The notes under the pieces: model-generated
The model's database searches: none
The model's input: only the letters and a program-made list of their open reading frames with translations
What the model was told of the DNA's origin: nothing
In this document: one piece after another, positions 36,951-51,980 of the stretch
Position numbering within the stretch: position 1 is the stretch's first letter
Layout: every line of letters begins with the position of its first letter
Made by a program: the position numbers and the translations under genes
Assembly: GCA_024734555.1 (NCBI GenBank)
Contig: JANPWX010019821.1
Span: forward strand, 460,900 to 524,899
Direction: 5' to 3'
Length of the DNA: 64,000 bases
Source of the DNA: Trochalopteron elliotii
Taxonomy: Eukaryota > Chordata > Aves > Passeriformes > Leiothrichidae

Positions 36951-39900
36951 CAATATGTGCCACTTACATAACTCCTTCTACCAGAACATTTCAAACGACT
37001 TGTGTACCTTCAGAGATCAGACTGAGATGGTATCTCTGAAGTGTGTGTTCAGACATTTGTATTTCAGCTTTGCTTCACAAATTGATGCAGTGACACAGAC
37101 AGCTTCAAGTGTATTCAAAGACAGAATGCATTTACAGAAGAGATGCAGTTTTAATTTACCTAATATTAACTTAAAATTTATTCCCATGATATAGAGAAAT
37201 CTACTAAGCTTTCTGCTTTTATTAGCTCAGTAGATAATTATTTCTGGTCCAGACATGCCTAGTCTATAAAGCCTTCCCCAAACAGAGAAGAGGTGAAGAG
37301 GGAGGAGGGAGGCAGAGGAAATAGTTCCTTCCAGCTGAAGGAGAAATCTGTACATTTTAAAATTTCACACAGACATCCAATATGTGTTAAGTGTGCAGAA
37401 CCTGAATCCATGAGACAGGCAAAAGCAATGACATTTGCAGATCATGATTTATGACCACTCTTCCCAGGGAATAAAGAAGAAAAAAAAATGCAGTGCATGT
37501 GCAAGTGCACATACACAAAAGAAAAAATCTCTCCTAAAGCTAAAAAATTATCAATGCTGCCATAAATTTTAGAACCTTTTCAACTCAAACAGATTATCCT
37601 TTCTACTGAATATTTATTGGAATTATATAAAAAGCAAAATCCCATGTATTGATACATCTTTTCAGTTTTTTAAAAGCAAATTGGAAAGAAAACTCGTGTC
37701 TGTGAAGTTCCTTTCTCTAGATTACTGCTACAGCTGCCTCTTCCATTAAATTCCCACTTGGGGAAAGCTGTGCCACACAAAAAAGCTTCTGGAAATATTC
37801 CCTGTACCATGAAAACATTAATTGAACAAAACAGCATCTCACGCTTACTTTTTTCTAGTTAATGAAACCAGAATAACAAGAACAGTTCCTTGATTTGAAC
37901 TGATTTTAAGCACACTTCTGTCAGAAGAAACATGGTTCAGAAGAAAAAAGGTTTGAGGAAACCAGAACACATGGAATTCTCATGGAAAAGACAATCCATC
38001 CAGATTACAACTGATACAAATTCCAGAGTAAAAACACTGAGAAAATGTAGCAGAATAGGAATAAATTATTCACCTATTACACCACTCACAATGACATTTT
38101 AACACTTAGAGAATTAGTTATTTTTGAAGCAGTGATAGTTGCCAACATATGGCCTGATAGATAAATCTAGGTAACTACACTGGGAAACTCTGAGGAAGCA
38201 TGGGATACTAAAGCTGAAATGAAGAGGACATTGGACTCAGCATATTTTGTAAAACCCCAAACTAAAAAGGCTTTGTGCTCTGAGGCCTGGAAGGCACTTA
38301 TCCCTGCAGCAGCCCAAGCCCTGCTCTTTTCCAGACAATCTCCTTCAGCTCCACGTAAACCTCAACAGATTCTTGATCCTCAGAGAAGTGGTTTCTGTCT
38401 CCTGTAACATGACTTGCAAGTTTTGGAGCATAGTGTCTGTCTGTCCTTTCAATTGAATTCCCTTGGTGTATACAAAGCTCTTAGATACCAATGTGATTAG
38501 GGTAGTACTAGAAGCTAAATATAGAGTGCTCATGAGTGGGCCACCAGCATTACACATAAAACCATATAGTATGTACTTTTAATTCTAAGAAGCACTTAAA
38601 TGAAATCAATACAACCTATTCTGGACTTGCTAAATCGTAATTTAGTTTTTAGTGCTTTTTAATATATTCAATATATGCTGAATTTCAATGTATTCAGCAT
38701 GCAAGAAGTTGTTTAATCTTGAATGAAATGATATTAACACCCAGAAAGAAAAGCATTTTCTAGCAACCATTGCCAAGTCTTTTAGGACAGCCTCCCAGAT
38801 CGTACTCAGGCAGTAACATTTGTAGTTACGCTTGCCAGTGGCTCCACTGACAGCTGCACAAGGCCTGGAGAGCCACATCAGTGAAGAGGAGGATATCCTG
38901 TGCTCCTGCTGGCACCAGTGTAAAAGCCATGTGGGAGCTGATGGGGTGGCTAAGGTAACACCGTAAGAGTCAAAGCAGCACAGGAAATTGAAAAGTGCTT
39001 AAATCCTCACTGAGTAGTTACAATGTAGATGATGTAGCAAAGAATAAAAATGTTATATGCTTTCAAAACAAATTTAAATAACACTTCTCATTTAGCTTGG
39101 ATTAAAGACAAGCATTAATTTGTTACTCTGGTTTTTAAGAAAATACTCCCTTTAGCTTAACATTTTAAATGTTTTTGAGAGAGTTATTATCAGAAAATGA
39201 CAATGATTTCACATCCTCAAAGGAAAAATTTCTTCTCCCAAAAAACAGTCTTTGACATATGACTTCTGCAAAGCATTTGATACACAAAGCAGAGACAACA
39301 GCCAATTCAGCAACACTCAAGTATCTTAAGCCTGCATCCACATTGGCCATCCGAGGGAATAAAAAATAACTTACACTTACAATATGAGATCAGCATTAAA
39401 AACAGGCATTTGAACTGGTCATGTAACTTTGAAAAAGTAAATATATGTGGGGGGCTTTCAGATAAATTCAAGGCTTTTCACATAACACTTCCATAAATGC
39501 ATGGTGCAATATTTAACATCAGAAATAAAAATGAAATATTAGTTTTCAGATGGGATAGAAAAAGTGCTTGACTTTCAACCAGTGAGTTCTTTAAAAAAGA
39601 GGAAAACAAACAAACAAACACTCCTACCACACTGCCCCCTGAAAAAAAGAAAAAACCTTACCAAAACATTAGTCCTATAAATATAAATTCCCTTGGGGAA
39701 TATGTCCCCCATATGTTCCCTTAGTGAAATGTGTCAATATTTCCCTTAAAAATCTCTGCATTTTCCAGTGCCTAGCCTCTGGGAGCTCCAGCTGAAAGGT
39801 ATCTTTCCAAAACTAGGGAACTCTATCAGAGTAAGAAACTCTTTAAAGGACATAATACCTGATACCAAGTTCATTAGAAGGTATTTTTGTATTCTGCATT

Positions 39901-41054
39901 TTGTCTGGTTCTGCACCTCCTCCTTGCTTAATGAAGGAAGAATAATTAATTAAAATTCACAAAACATTCACAACTCAACAAACCTGCCATGTATTTCTGT
40001 CTGTCACATTTATATTTTTGCAACTAAGTGCAACAGAAAGCCACATTTTGCTCAAATCCAGTGATGTTCTCATAGTCAAAACCAATAAGAAATAACAACA
40101 CCCCGTTATACATCAGCTTTAAGTAATTAAAAAAGGCTTCTAAATAACACCCAAAGAGTCCCTAGAAGCTGTCACAGTACCCCACTGTTGCTTCCAAGAC
40201 ACTCCTCTCTTGATCTTCAGGTTCCTTTCTAAAGCTAAATTCTTCCATCATTCTTTCTGTAGGAGAGAAGGAAAGATGGGACCAATGAACAGGCCTTAAG
40301 GATGTTGACTCAGTGTTCAGAGAAGGGTTGGCCTCTTCCAAGCCCCAGGGCTTTGGTGATACAGGAGCCTACCGCTGGAGAGAGATGTCATCTTTGTTTG
40401 TTCACACATGTGAATAAAACAAAGAATCTGGCTCACAGAGCTGAAACTGAGAGGTAACAATTCTGACGGCAGAGGAATGGCAGCTGTATTAAAAAGGCTC
40501 TCAGTCTCATCTGTGCTTCTCTTTTAGCTGTCAGCTAAAATGTCACTTGAGTATCTTGTAAGAAAAGACCTGAGGAACCCCCTGCAACTTTTAAAAATAC
40601 TCACTGAGCTGCACAATATTAATTGTTATCAGAAAATGTCACTTGCTGAGGAATGCACTGAAACACATGTGCTAATTAATGCCATACAGAAGTCTGTTTT
40701 TTCCTATCATTTTTTTCCAGTGAGATGTACCAAAATGTCATCATCTAGCACTGGAACCCTCTCTCTATAGTTCATTATACGTCAGATATGTTTTATTAAT
40801 TTGTACTAGAATAGACATCCATGGAATTACATATCCAGAAAAAGGTAAGACTTCTCTGTGACTGGTAAATGTCTGGTGCAAAAAATGTTAGAGGATGATC
40901 GATTTGGGGAAGACAAAGAGCTGCAGTGGGAAATTGCCAAATAGCAGCTACCCAGACATCACTGAAACTGCCTTTGTTATCTGAAAACAGTGAAATAGGT
41001 AATAAGCCTATGTCAGATGCTGACATAAGCAAAGAAAACAGAAAAGAAAGATGG

Positions 41055-41345
41055 CAGTTCCTGAGGGCTACAAGCCACTGAGCCTAAAATCCATAACACG
41101 CAAATTGGTAAAATATAGAATAGAAAGCAAATTAAGGAACATGTAAGTGGAATACATGAGAAGAATTCTGCTATAAATCATAGTTAGGCCTCAAATACAT
41201 CCTGGTTTTGGTTTTGGTTTTGGAGCTTTTTTTGGTTTAGTGGGGTTTTTTGTAGGAACCAGCAGATTCACAAGCAAAAAATGTCAGCCTGATACTATCT
41301 GATTTCTAAAAGGCACTAATGAATGGTGTCCCTAGACAAGACTAT
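41055..41345 (+). mobile_element. old CR1-like reverse-transcriptase fragment
   Basis: The stretch at 41055-41140 resembles the region of CR1/L3-like ORF2 just before RT motif A: GAGGGCTACAAGCCACTGAG, CAAATTGGTAAA and GGAACAT-type phrases follow in the expected order. A later part includes a sequence like the one preceding the FYDE region, and a TTTTGG microsatellite interrupts it. It is heavily decayed with no open frame. The assignment is by resemblance only. Confidence 0.4.
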
Positions 41346-42988
41346 TGAAGAAATTCATGGACATCCTCATGTGCTGAGCAACCACTGATGGGAGGAATTC
41401 AGGACCTGGAGAATCCCAGAGGGATCTGTGTGAAAGTTTATAATGTTCACTGTCACAGAATCAGACAGATTACACCAACGGGAAAGGTGATTTAAAAGAT
41501 GAGCTCAAAATGTGTCTGGTTATTCATAACAGGAGAAATAGATGATTACATTCACAAGGGATGTGCAGAATTACATATACATGAAAAAGCAAACCAACAC
41601 AGAAAAATACATCTCTTCCAGGTTATAAAATATAAAACCCACCAGCACTGGCCTATCAGCTTTCCTTCTCTCCTCCTAACTTTAAGTAAAACATGAGCCT
41701 GTTCTTGAAAGACTGAATTCATCAGACTTTTCATTTGCACTTTGGCTTAACTAATGAAATATCTTGGTTTTTAAAGGTTGAATTTATCCTTTGGGAATCT
41801 GTAGACACTGTATGGAAAAATACTGACAATAAAGGAAATTATTCTTATTTTAAAATGTTGTTTCTATGGTTCTGTGTCCAATGCAGGCTGTACTGCTTTA
41901 AAAAATGTTAGATATAAGAAATTCAAAACATCACTGAAAGAAATACAAAGGTACATAGGTTTCAGGAAGGAAAAAAGAAAAGGCGCGTTAATACTGGCAA
42001 ACTTATTGTCATGAGTGTTGCACTTCACTTGAAAAACATGTTTTATAGGCTTCTTGAAATAAAAAGTGTTTTAAGCTTTAACTCTCCTGAAAAGGAATTT
42101 TTCTCCTTTCTTCACATATATTGAAATATGAAAACAAAACACAGGGTAAGCAAGTGCAAAGGGCCTCATAATCTTCAAAAAAAACTGTCCTTCTGTTTTA
42201 TGTAATTAATCATTTGCTTTAATTTGGTTTTCTCCACAACCTGTACCTTTCCTCGTGTTCTGAGGACTACCCTCAGCTAAGCAAGAGGCCAAGGATCTCA
42301 TGAAATCTCCCTCTCGGCACTCAGCCTGTCATTCACTGACAACCCTGAAGAGGGTAGAGTTGCACAGCTCACTGCTCCTTCTTTCCTGAAACTCATTTAA
42401 CTTAAAAACCAAAAGATTGACTCATCTGTTTTCTCCTTTGCCTCTTGTTACAGTTTTAAAAGTTTAGGACAGAAAAAAAGAGCATGCAGAGAGTTCTGGA
42501 TCTCACCCCCTTAGTCTTCCAAGGAAGTTACATTTCTGTGCAATTCACCACTATGTTAACCACCTATAGAGAAAATAACCTAATTATAGTTTCAATCAGG
42601 TCAATATCTATCAAGAATTTTAGAATCGTACTACAGACAGAAATTTCTGAGCAGAAACTGTGTGCTCCCAAATGAAAGATGTTATTCCACTAATCAACTA
42701 GAGCAGCTCTGATCATGAGAGCTGTTCCAACTAACCAGACCTACATTTCAAGCAAATGAAGTCTAAATTACCAGCAGTCACGCAGGAATCAGCCATGATT
42801 AATGAAGGTTAACAGGCTAGGAAAACCCCCTAAGCTGAAACCACATTTTCAAATACAGCCTGTCAGACAGCATTGGTAGAGGTTCTGTTATAATTCATGG
42901 AACAAACCCTCCTAAGTTAACAAGCACTACTTGGAAAGAGATAGAAGTATTTCTTAACTGTCTCTTTACCAAACAGCATTATAAATTA

Positions 42989-44397
<1,409 letters not shown>

Positions 44398-46024
44398 CTA
44401 TCTTTTTGTAACAGATTTAATATGTCAATGTGAAGCCAGCTGTGCAACTATTTTGGATCTTTTTCTTTTATTTTAAATGGCAAGAAAAAGAGGCAAAACA
44501 CAATCATAAGGAAAAAATAGCGGTAAATAGTTGGTTTATTTCAATAACAGTGAAATAATAAGAGCAAAAATAACAAAACCCCACTAAGAAATGTCATAGA
44601 ACATGCTTTATTTAAAATACATAGCTATTACAATGCTCATTAATAATGTGCAATAAATTATGGTAATGTAAGCTTGTTTGGACAGCCCTGTTCCCATTAT
44701 ATACAGGTTTACACAAGAAAATCTTTCTCTTGCTGTAGGCAAAATAGCACACTGACCACAGTGGAGATTTTTTCCTCTTCTGTTTTTTTGGGGGGGAATT
44801 TGGTTTTTTTTTTGTTATCTGTAAAGAATCCCAGATCAAGTTTGAAGGTAGAAATAACTTCATGAAGCCTAAAGAGCATGGGGCACCTGTCTGGCGTGGG
44901 GGTCCACCTCTCCCATTCACCTTTCTCTAAAGAAATGGGGAGAAGAAAACAAAGGGTTCCTTCTGTCTTCTACCTTCTACCACAGAACAGCCTCCCACAG
45001 GAGGATCAACCCAGCACACAGCAAGTCACTCACAACTTCTTCTCCAGCACCTAGCAGGTTACAGCCACACCATCCAGCCACTTCACCCCTCTGGGAAAAT
45101 AAACTATTTAAACATGGCTTCAACTAGACAAAGTCTACCATATAGAGGGTTCTATCAGGACTCAGTGACTTCTGCAGACCATCAGAACATTCCTTGACAC
45201 TGCCAGTCCTCTCCAAGCTTGAGCAACATACAGCATAGCCAAAAAAAATGTGGCTTATGAGTAACAACAATGTCAGACATATTTTGCCCTAGTTACCCGC
45301 TTCTGTTACCTGCTTGTATCATGAGATTCTGCATCAAGAGCAAGCCTGGAAATACTATCTGAAGGGCAAGAGAAACTTTTCTCCTTTCCTTGGACTTTTA
45401 CTGAATACAATAAATGGGATTCAGTTATCAATGAGAAAAGCAATTTTCTCATTATAAACACATCCCTTCACTGCATTACAAGGTCTACAGGATCTTTGCA
45501 CTTCAGGGCATTTTTCTTTTATTTTGCAGCACCATTTTTCCCCCTGTAATCAATGTTCAGTAACAGCTCACAAATTCACTTCCATATGTTGGTACTGCTA
45601 TTCTATAGGTAGATCCCAGAGGAACTACCTGTACCAAAGGCCTCAGTGAGATGAAGTAAAAATTCTTAATCTGCAATGACAGTGTACCAAAAAAGGTACA
45701 GTATATTGATGTAAAATACCATATATACCTTGGGCAGTTGAGCAGTCCCTATGCAAAAAGAAAAAAAAGATTTTCCAGGGTGAAAAAATAGGGTGCAATT
45801 CTCCAAAGTGACCATTAGTTTGAGGCCAAACTGTGTTCAGCTTTTAAGCAGTGCTGAAAAAACCCACCCAAGGTTTTAGAGCATGGCTTGTTAGTGAAGC
45901 CGTGAGATCAACAAACCAACATGTGTCATTTCTAAGGAAATAGTTTGTTCCTGACCACAATTTAAGATCCTCAGTGTCATTGGCCAAGAAAACCAAAGCA
46001 GTGTGGGGGTCTGTCAACACAGCT

Positions 46025-46525
46025 GCAGGAAAGAAATGCCATCCAGAGGGACCTTAACAGGCTTGAGAGGTGCATCTGTGGAAATCTCATGAAGTCCAAC
46101 AAGGCCAGCTGTAAGGTTCTGCATGTGGGTGAGGGCAATCCAAAGCTCCAATGGGCCAGATGGAGAATGAATTGAGAGCAGCCCTGAAGAGAAGGACTTG
46201 GGGATGTTGGTGGATGAAAAGCTCAACATGACCCAAGAGTGTGCAATGACAGCCCAGAAAGTCAGCCTTATGTTGGGGTGCTTCAGAAGAGGTGTGAGCA
46301 GCCTTGTATCAAGGGAGGGGATTCTGCCCCTCTACTCTGCTCTGGTGAGACCCTGTCTGGAGTACTGCATCCAGCTCTGGGATCTGCCTACAAGAAAGAG
46401 GTGGACTTGTTGGAACAAGTCCAGAAAAAAGCCACTAAACTGATCAGAGGGCTGGAGCACCTGCCCTACAAAGACAGGCTGAGACCCCCAAAGCAGGAAG
46501 AGCAGCCTGGAACAGGACTAATACT
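46025..46525 (+). mobile_element. CR1 LINE ORF2 fragment, truncated at both ends
   Basis: The nucleotide sequence follows the CR1 region after the reverse transcriptase core: ATGCCATCCAGAGGGACCTT, then AAGGACTTGGGGATGTTGGT, then the stretch encoding LPLYSALVRPCLEYCIQLWD. The matching peptide frame at 46198-46443 includes VDEKLNM, also typical. The copy stops near AGACAGGCTGAG and lacks the C-terminal domain and 3' tail. Shifts and stops make it inactive. It is antisense to FRMD3. Confidence 0.88.
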
Positions 46526-47616
46526 TTAGAGTTCTTTCCAATGAAGAAAATAAATGGATTTTCAATTGAAAGGAATTTTTGCATGTTTTGCCAAAGGCTT
46601 GTTAGACTTCAGACACTTCCTGTAATCCTGATGTAGTAATTTATATGGCAGGTCAGCAAAAACTTATGAATGTATACCTGACTCCTAAATACACTAAGGT
46701 GTTATGTATGTATCTAAAACTGTGTACACTTACAGAAATAACTTGAAAATCAGATCTGATTTTGCTTCTTCATGTGTCTTCCACCACAGCTTCTTTTTCC
46801 AAGCCCTGGCATATCTTTATAACCTGATTTACAGCCTTAAGTATTCAAGCTTAATAAGAAGCTAGTAAACTTATGCTTCAGTGCATACACTCACAAATGT
46901 CTCTCATTGGAATAACCTCATTTCCATCTATCATCTCTTTGCAATACAGATGACTCAACTTCAGGTTACCCAAGCCTTTCCTGTCATGCAGATTAAGGGT
47001 CAGCAATACCTATTCTTGTTTTTAAGCAGCCATCATGACCCCCAGAGACCATGTTGCTAGCTGCTTAACAGATAATTTATCTATTTTAAGATGTTCAGTG
47101 AGGGAAGAAAGCTTTCCCACAGCCAGATTTTGTGATTTGGCCACATAGTCGTTTTTCATTTTCCTCAAGTCATCTCACTCAGTTTATTCTCATAGCAAAT
47201 GTATCTCCCAATGCTGTTGCACTCTTTACAGCTGGCAGATATGGTCACCTCTGGAGATCCAGCAATTCTTCAAAAATTCTTATCTCAGCATGGTGTCTGA
47301 CTTTGACTCCCTACTCTTTTCCATGGTACTCTGTGTACTCAGGTACAGACCAACAGAGGAAAAAATGAATGTGTTTACAATATTCCTGGATTGGGTCCCT
47401 TCTACCCAGAAGAATTTTGGAGTTCTTTATGCACATTACTCTGAATACCAACTTCACATTTTGCCTTCCACAGTAGTACACACATCAAGTACACTGCAGG
47501 AGAACTGTTTTCTACCAAAGAGTATGAATCTCCACTAAACACTAGATACTACATACAAGTACTTAATATCACAAATAAGAGAGCATATTTTCTATGCTTT
47601 ACAGAGCCATGAAGTG

Positions 47617-48285
47617 AAAAAGGCAGAATACAAGACAGCAATGTGTCCAGGGGGCCAAGAAGGCCAATGGCATCCCAGCCTTATCAAAAACAATGTGTCC
47701 AGAGGGACTAAGGAAGATATTCTCAGATATTCTCCCTGTGTACTCAGCACAGGTCAGGCCACACCTCCAGTCTTGTGTCAAGTTTTGGGGTCCTCACTTC
47801 AAGAAGAACAGTGAAGAGCTGGGGCAAGTCCAGAGAAGGACAAAAAAGACTGGTGAAGAAAAGAACTGGAGCACAAGTGCTACAAGGAGCAGCTGCAGGA
47901 GCTGAGGTTGTTTAGCCGGGAAAGAGGAGGCTCAGGGGGGACCTTGTCACTCTCCAAAACCACCTGAAAGGAGGGTGCAGGTGGATGGGTGTCAGTCTCT
48001 TCTCCCAGGCAACCAGTGACAAGACAAGAGGACACAGGCTTAATTTGCACCAGGGGAAGTTTATGTTGGACATTAGGAAGAATTTCTTCACAGAATGGGT
48101 GATTAGTCTTTGGAATGGGCTGCCCAGAGAGGTGGTGGCGTCACTGTCCCTGGAGGTGTTTAAGACAAGGCTGGACGTCGCAGTCAGTGCCATGGTCTAC
48201 TGAACATGGTGGTTTTAAATCACAGGTTAGACTCAAAGATCTCAGATATCTTCCCCAACCTAATTGAGTCTGTGACAGAAAAAAT
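47617..48285 (+). mobile_element. CR1 LINE 3' end
   Basis: Covers the end of ORF2 and the 3' UTR. It contains GGCCAAGAAGGCCAATGGCA, TACTCAGCACAGGTCAGGCC, and the frame at 47985-48203 with [20 protein letters not shown] followed by [20 protein letters not shown]. The 3' end reads CCTAATTGAGTCTGTGA, the expected CR1 terminus. The 5' side is truncated, as is usual. It overlaps in content with the copy at 46025-46525, so the two are independent insertions. It is antisense to FRMD3. Confidence 0.9.
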
Positions 48286-48379
48286 AATTATATTAGCTAA
48301 AATATATTGCTTACTTATTTGCTAATACTTAAGAAAGATTTTTATGTCTTTTAAAATAAGGAAAAGTCATCACTCTGAA

Positions 48380-48870
48380 ATCATAAACTCAGAGTACAGC
48401 AGCAGCCAAAAGCAAAGCCAAGAGAACGCTGGGCATCACTGAGAATGATTGTGTGGAAAAGACAGAGGGGCATTTTGCCACTACTTAAAACCTTGAAGTA
48501 ATCACACCTTGAATGTTTTACCTAACTCTGGTCCCTGCAGCCTGAGTAGGACATAGCTGAGCTTGATTAATAGAGGAGAACTAAAATGAATGAGAGGACA
48601 GTGCCTCCCCTACAGGCCAAGACGGTGACTAACATCTCTCTCACTAAAACAGTGAGTCTTCTGAAATCATGAGGGTAGTGGGAAAGGCAAATGCAGAGCT
48701 ACTATCTACTGAATCCTGTAATACTAGAGCTAGGGGAAAATCTGTGAAATCAGGAAGTTCCTTAAGGCAGAGGAAAGAAAGCACCTGACATAGCAGATAG
48801 TGAACCAACTTTCTCAGGAGGTTGTGAAGAAAAACAGTATTACCAAGTGAAAAAAGAATGATTACACACA
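48380..48870 (+). mobile_element. ancient CR1/L3-like remnant
   Basis: Phrases in the expected order for an old CR1-like (L3/CR1-X type) 3' region are visible: GGGCATCACTGAGAATG, a CACACCTTGAAT stretch, CTCTGGTCCCTGCAGCCTGA with AGGACATAGCTGAGC, AACTAAAATGAATGAG, and TCTGAAATCATGAGGGTAGT. No frame survives. It is clearly older than its neighbours. The assignment is by remembered resemblance. Confidence 0.55.
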
Positions 48871-50013
48871 TATGAGTAAAACATCCAGAAAATAATACTA
48901 AAATGAATACACACGAATTTAAGTGTTGAAAGTCCTAATATAACAACTCAAAAAACCCTTTATTGAATTTGAATGGGAAGGAGATCATCTATGAGTTTTC
49001 TTGTTTTTCTGAAACAATAGGAAAGTTTTGTTCATGATAGCATGGCTTAAACCCAGCTCTCCATTTGTCAAACAGATGCACATGACAGCAAGCATGCCAC
49101 ACTGATGCCAGTACAGCAGTTGCCCTTTTAACATATCTGATCAGTCATGAGCCAAATTCTAGCAGAGGAATTAGGAACTGGGGATATATCTATCCTGATT
49201 TCAAAGCATAATCTTAATCCAAACACAAGAAAAAAGAAAATTCTACTTCTCTTAAAATATCTAATACGAAAAGTAGTAGGAATCACCTTGTTAGCTTATT
49301 TAAGAAACTGCATGACTAGTTCTGTATTAACAGGCACCTGTAGAGAGAATGACCCTTCTTGCTCTATGTCTTCTGAAGAAGTATACTAATGCTAAGGACT
49401 CAAAATATAATGAAGGTATCAGTACTCCATATCTCCATTCTGAACCTATGCCCCTCCTATACTGCCAAAATTATGGATACCTAGTAATAAAAAAAGCCCC
49501 AAAACACCCAAAACTATTCCTTCAAAAAGAAAACCTTCATTTTATGCCCTGGGGTGGGAAGTGGGAAGGTGACTTTAATAACAGCTTTCAGTAATCTCAG
49601 ATCTCTGACTTCTGCAGGTGAGATCATGACTGCTACTTGTATCTAGCAAGATAGGGGTTTGTCCTCCTGGCTTCAGAGCTGGTCAGTGCCTGCATTACTG
49701 TGTCTGGTCTTTCCTTGAGAAAAGGGTGATAAATTACAGTCCCAGTGAGTTGCTTGACAGGGCTACAGGGGAAAAAATCTTTATTGTTATATAAAAATTA
49801 ACTTCTCTAATAAGTAAAGCAGACAAAAGAGTGGTAAAAGATAAGCATTGTTTTGGCTCCTGGCTACATAAAAGTCCCACCACAGCACAAAAATAGTCTT
49901 TTCTGCAAAATACCATGACCAGACTGCATTTCCACTGCCTTTTCCTCAGGGGACCACAAAAAGAGCTCTGAACATGTACAAGGTCTCTTACCCCTCAGTC
50001 ACAATCTCCACTA

Positions 50014-50041
50014 AAAAAATTACCCTTCTGGGTAATTTTTT
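50014..50041. repeat. perfect 12-bp stem-loop
   Basis: AAAAAATTACCC, a TTCT loop, then GGGTAATTTTTT: twelve perfectly paired bases with a four-base loop. It has the outline of a bacterial intrinsic terminator, but in this intronic vertebrate context that reading is not justified. Confidence 0.95.
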
Positions 50042-51749
50042 CCCCACACTGAACATTATCTGCAAACCTGCAGTGTCAAGTGTTCTTACTAACAAAACAC
50101 TCACTGTTAAGACTTATGATATTCAATCTGATTGTGACCACAATACTATTAAAACTATAAACTCACCTGGCAACTACCAAAGTGGCCTTGAGAAAGCCAA
50201 AATAGATAAGTGGACTTTCATAGAGATCAAAACACAGCTGTGACTGCACACTTCAGGAAGATCAGAACAGCATACCAGGAGGAGCGGAGGTATTCCTAAA
50301 CATGAGCCCAGCTCATATGAACTCACCTTAGAACTATTAACCTATTGCACAACTTTCCAGCTTGCAGAAAAATCATTTGATATTCAGGCATTAACAACTG
50401 TCAACCTCAACTGGCCTCCTGCTTCTGGAAGAAAAAGGATCAGACCCTTCCAGCACCTGGCAATATCAAGTACAGCTGATTGAGACTGGACTAGACAAAC
50501 ACTGAGTGTGTCATGCCTATATATCCCAAGTTTTTGTATTTTATATGACTTCCAATTAAACAATTTTTTCGTCTGCTTTTCCTGCTATCAAAATACTCAC
50601 TACACTGATTTATGACAGACTAGTCATTGAAGAACTGCTTCTTGAACTAGGGAAAAATGGCATGATGAAAGCTAGCTGATATAATCCATCTTTGGTTAAT
50701 TCCACCAGCTACTCACCCATGCCCTCTTCTAGAATTGTTTTGTTTTTTTTTTCTATAATAATAATGGATTACTGCTTATACAGTATTATCTGCAGCATTT
50801 TAGAGCATTTCTTTGGGACCTCAAATGACTATATTCTCTCGTTTTAATTATGCATACATATTAAGATGTAGGAATTTGAAGATAGGAGAGCATGAGGCTT
50901 TCTTATATAAGAAATAAAAAACCACACATTTTTTATTACCTAAACAAGAACCCTGAAGATAAATATCAAAATAGAAATCTGTACCCAAGCATGGTCTTTG
51001 GATCTATCTGTTTACAGTCCCTTGACTGTTCACATCCTGTTTGTGTACAACATCTCAGGCTTTCCCAGCTGTGGACCCTCTCGGGGCTCTGAGCTGTGAC
51101 CAAGAACAGGGGAGAAGAGCACAGACCAAAATATCTGTGCTTTTCATAGAGTCTGTTGGGATGCTGTGTATGCTGCAGATTGAGTGATTTCTGCAGGTAA
51201 AACTTTCTTCACAGTAATTTTATATCTTTGCATACCGTGCCAGCAGAACAACCTTGGGCATAACAGTGAATTATAGAATATCCTTTTTTCTGCATACAGT
51301 TTGGTAAATGTAGCAAAAGAAAACATCTCCCCATCAAGCTATCATGCTTTCTGGAAAAATAACGGGAATTTACCAAAAGAGATTTTTTTTTTAAGAAAAT
51401 TAAGAGAAAAGGAAATTAACAGTAATACCAAAACTGTATTTATTGAAGGCCTCTACTCCCAGTCCTGTCAGGCTACAATGCAAATGCTGATTTTAAAAGA
51501 AAAGAAATTAAAATTATGTTTAACAGGTATGTGTGGCAGGGGAGATGTGAAGATCTGGTGTTGTGTTGCTATTGCATAATTAAAAACTGGCTCTTACTAC
51601 TCTAATTAGATATGCTCAATGATGCCAGTTAAATGCTATTTTCTAAAACTGAAGGACTTCATCCTGACTTCACACCATCTGTAAGTGATAGACAACCAGA
51701 TCTAGAAAGCCACAGATGTAACATTCAGAAAGGCCTGATATCCTTCACA

Positions 51750-51980
51750 TACTACACATGGAGCAGAGAAGAATGAGGAGAGAACACAGGAGAGGAACAA
51801 CTCTGCCGACACCAAGGTCAGTGGAGATGGAGGGGCAGGAGATGCTGCAGGCTCCAGGGCTGAAATTCCTCTGCAGCCCATGGTGAGGCAGCTGTTTTCC
51901 TACAGACCCTGGAGACCCACAGAGATACAGAAATCCACCTGTAACCCATGGACAAGCTCCACACCAGATCAGGTGGATGC
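51750..51980 (+). mobile_element. ERV LTR, 5' part (split by CR1)
   Basis: The sequence from about 51790 carries landmarks of an avian LTR family: ACACCAAGGTCAGTGGAGAT, GGGGCAGGAGATGCTGCAGG, CTCTGCAGCCCATGGTGAGG and ACCAGATCAGGTGGATG. The exact 5' boundary is uncertain. The series breaks after GGTGGATGC, where CR1 sequence begins, and resumes at 53518. The family is recalled as ERVL-like; only non-coding LTR sequence is present. Confidence 0.65.

Noticed and set aside
44870..45090. Possible LTR or gene fragment around a GC-richer stretch
   Set aside because: Some CACC-rich phrases looked LTR-like on the minus strand, but no ordered set of landmarks could be matched.
46198..48203. Plus-strand frames with CR1-like peptides as host genes
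   Set aside because: They are broken ORF2 pieces of CR1 retrotransposons with frameshifts and stops.
50014..50041. Intrinsic (rho-independent) terminator
   Set aside because: The shape fits, but the window is plainly vertebrate nuclear DNA with introns, CR1 and LTRs, where such terminators do not operate.
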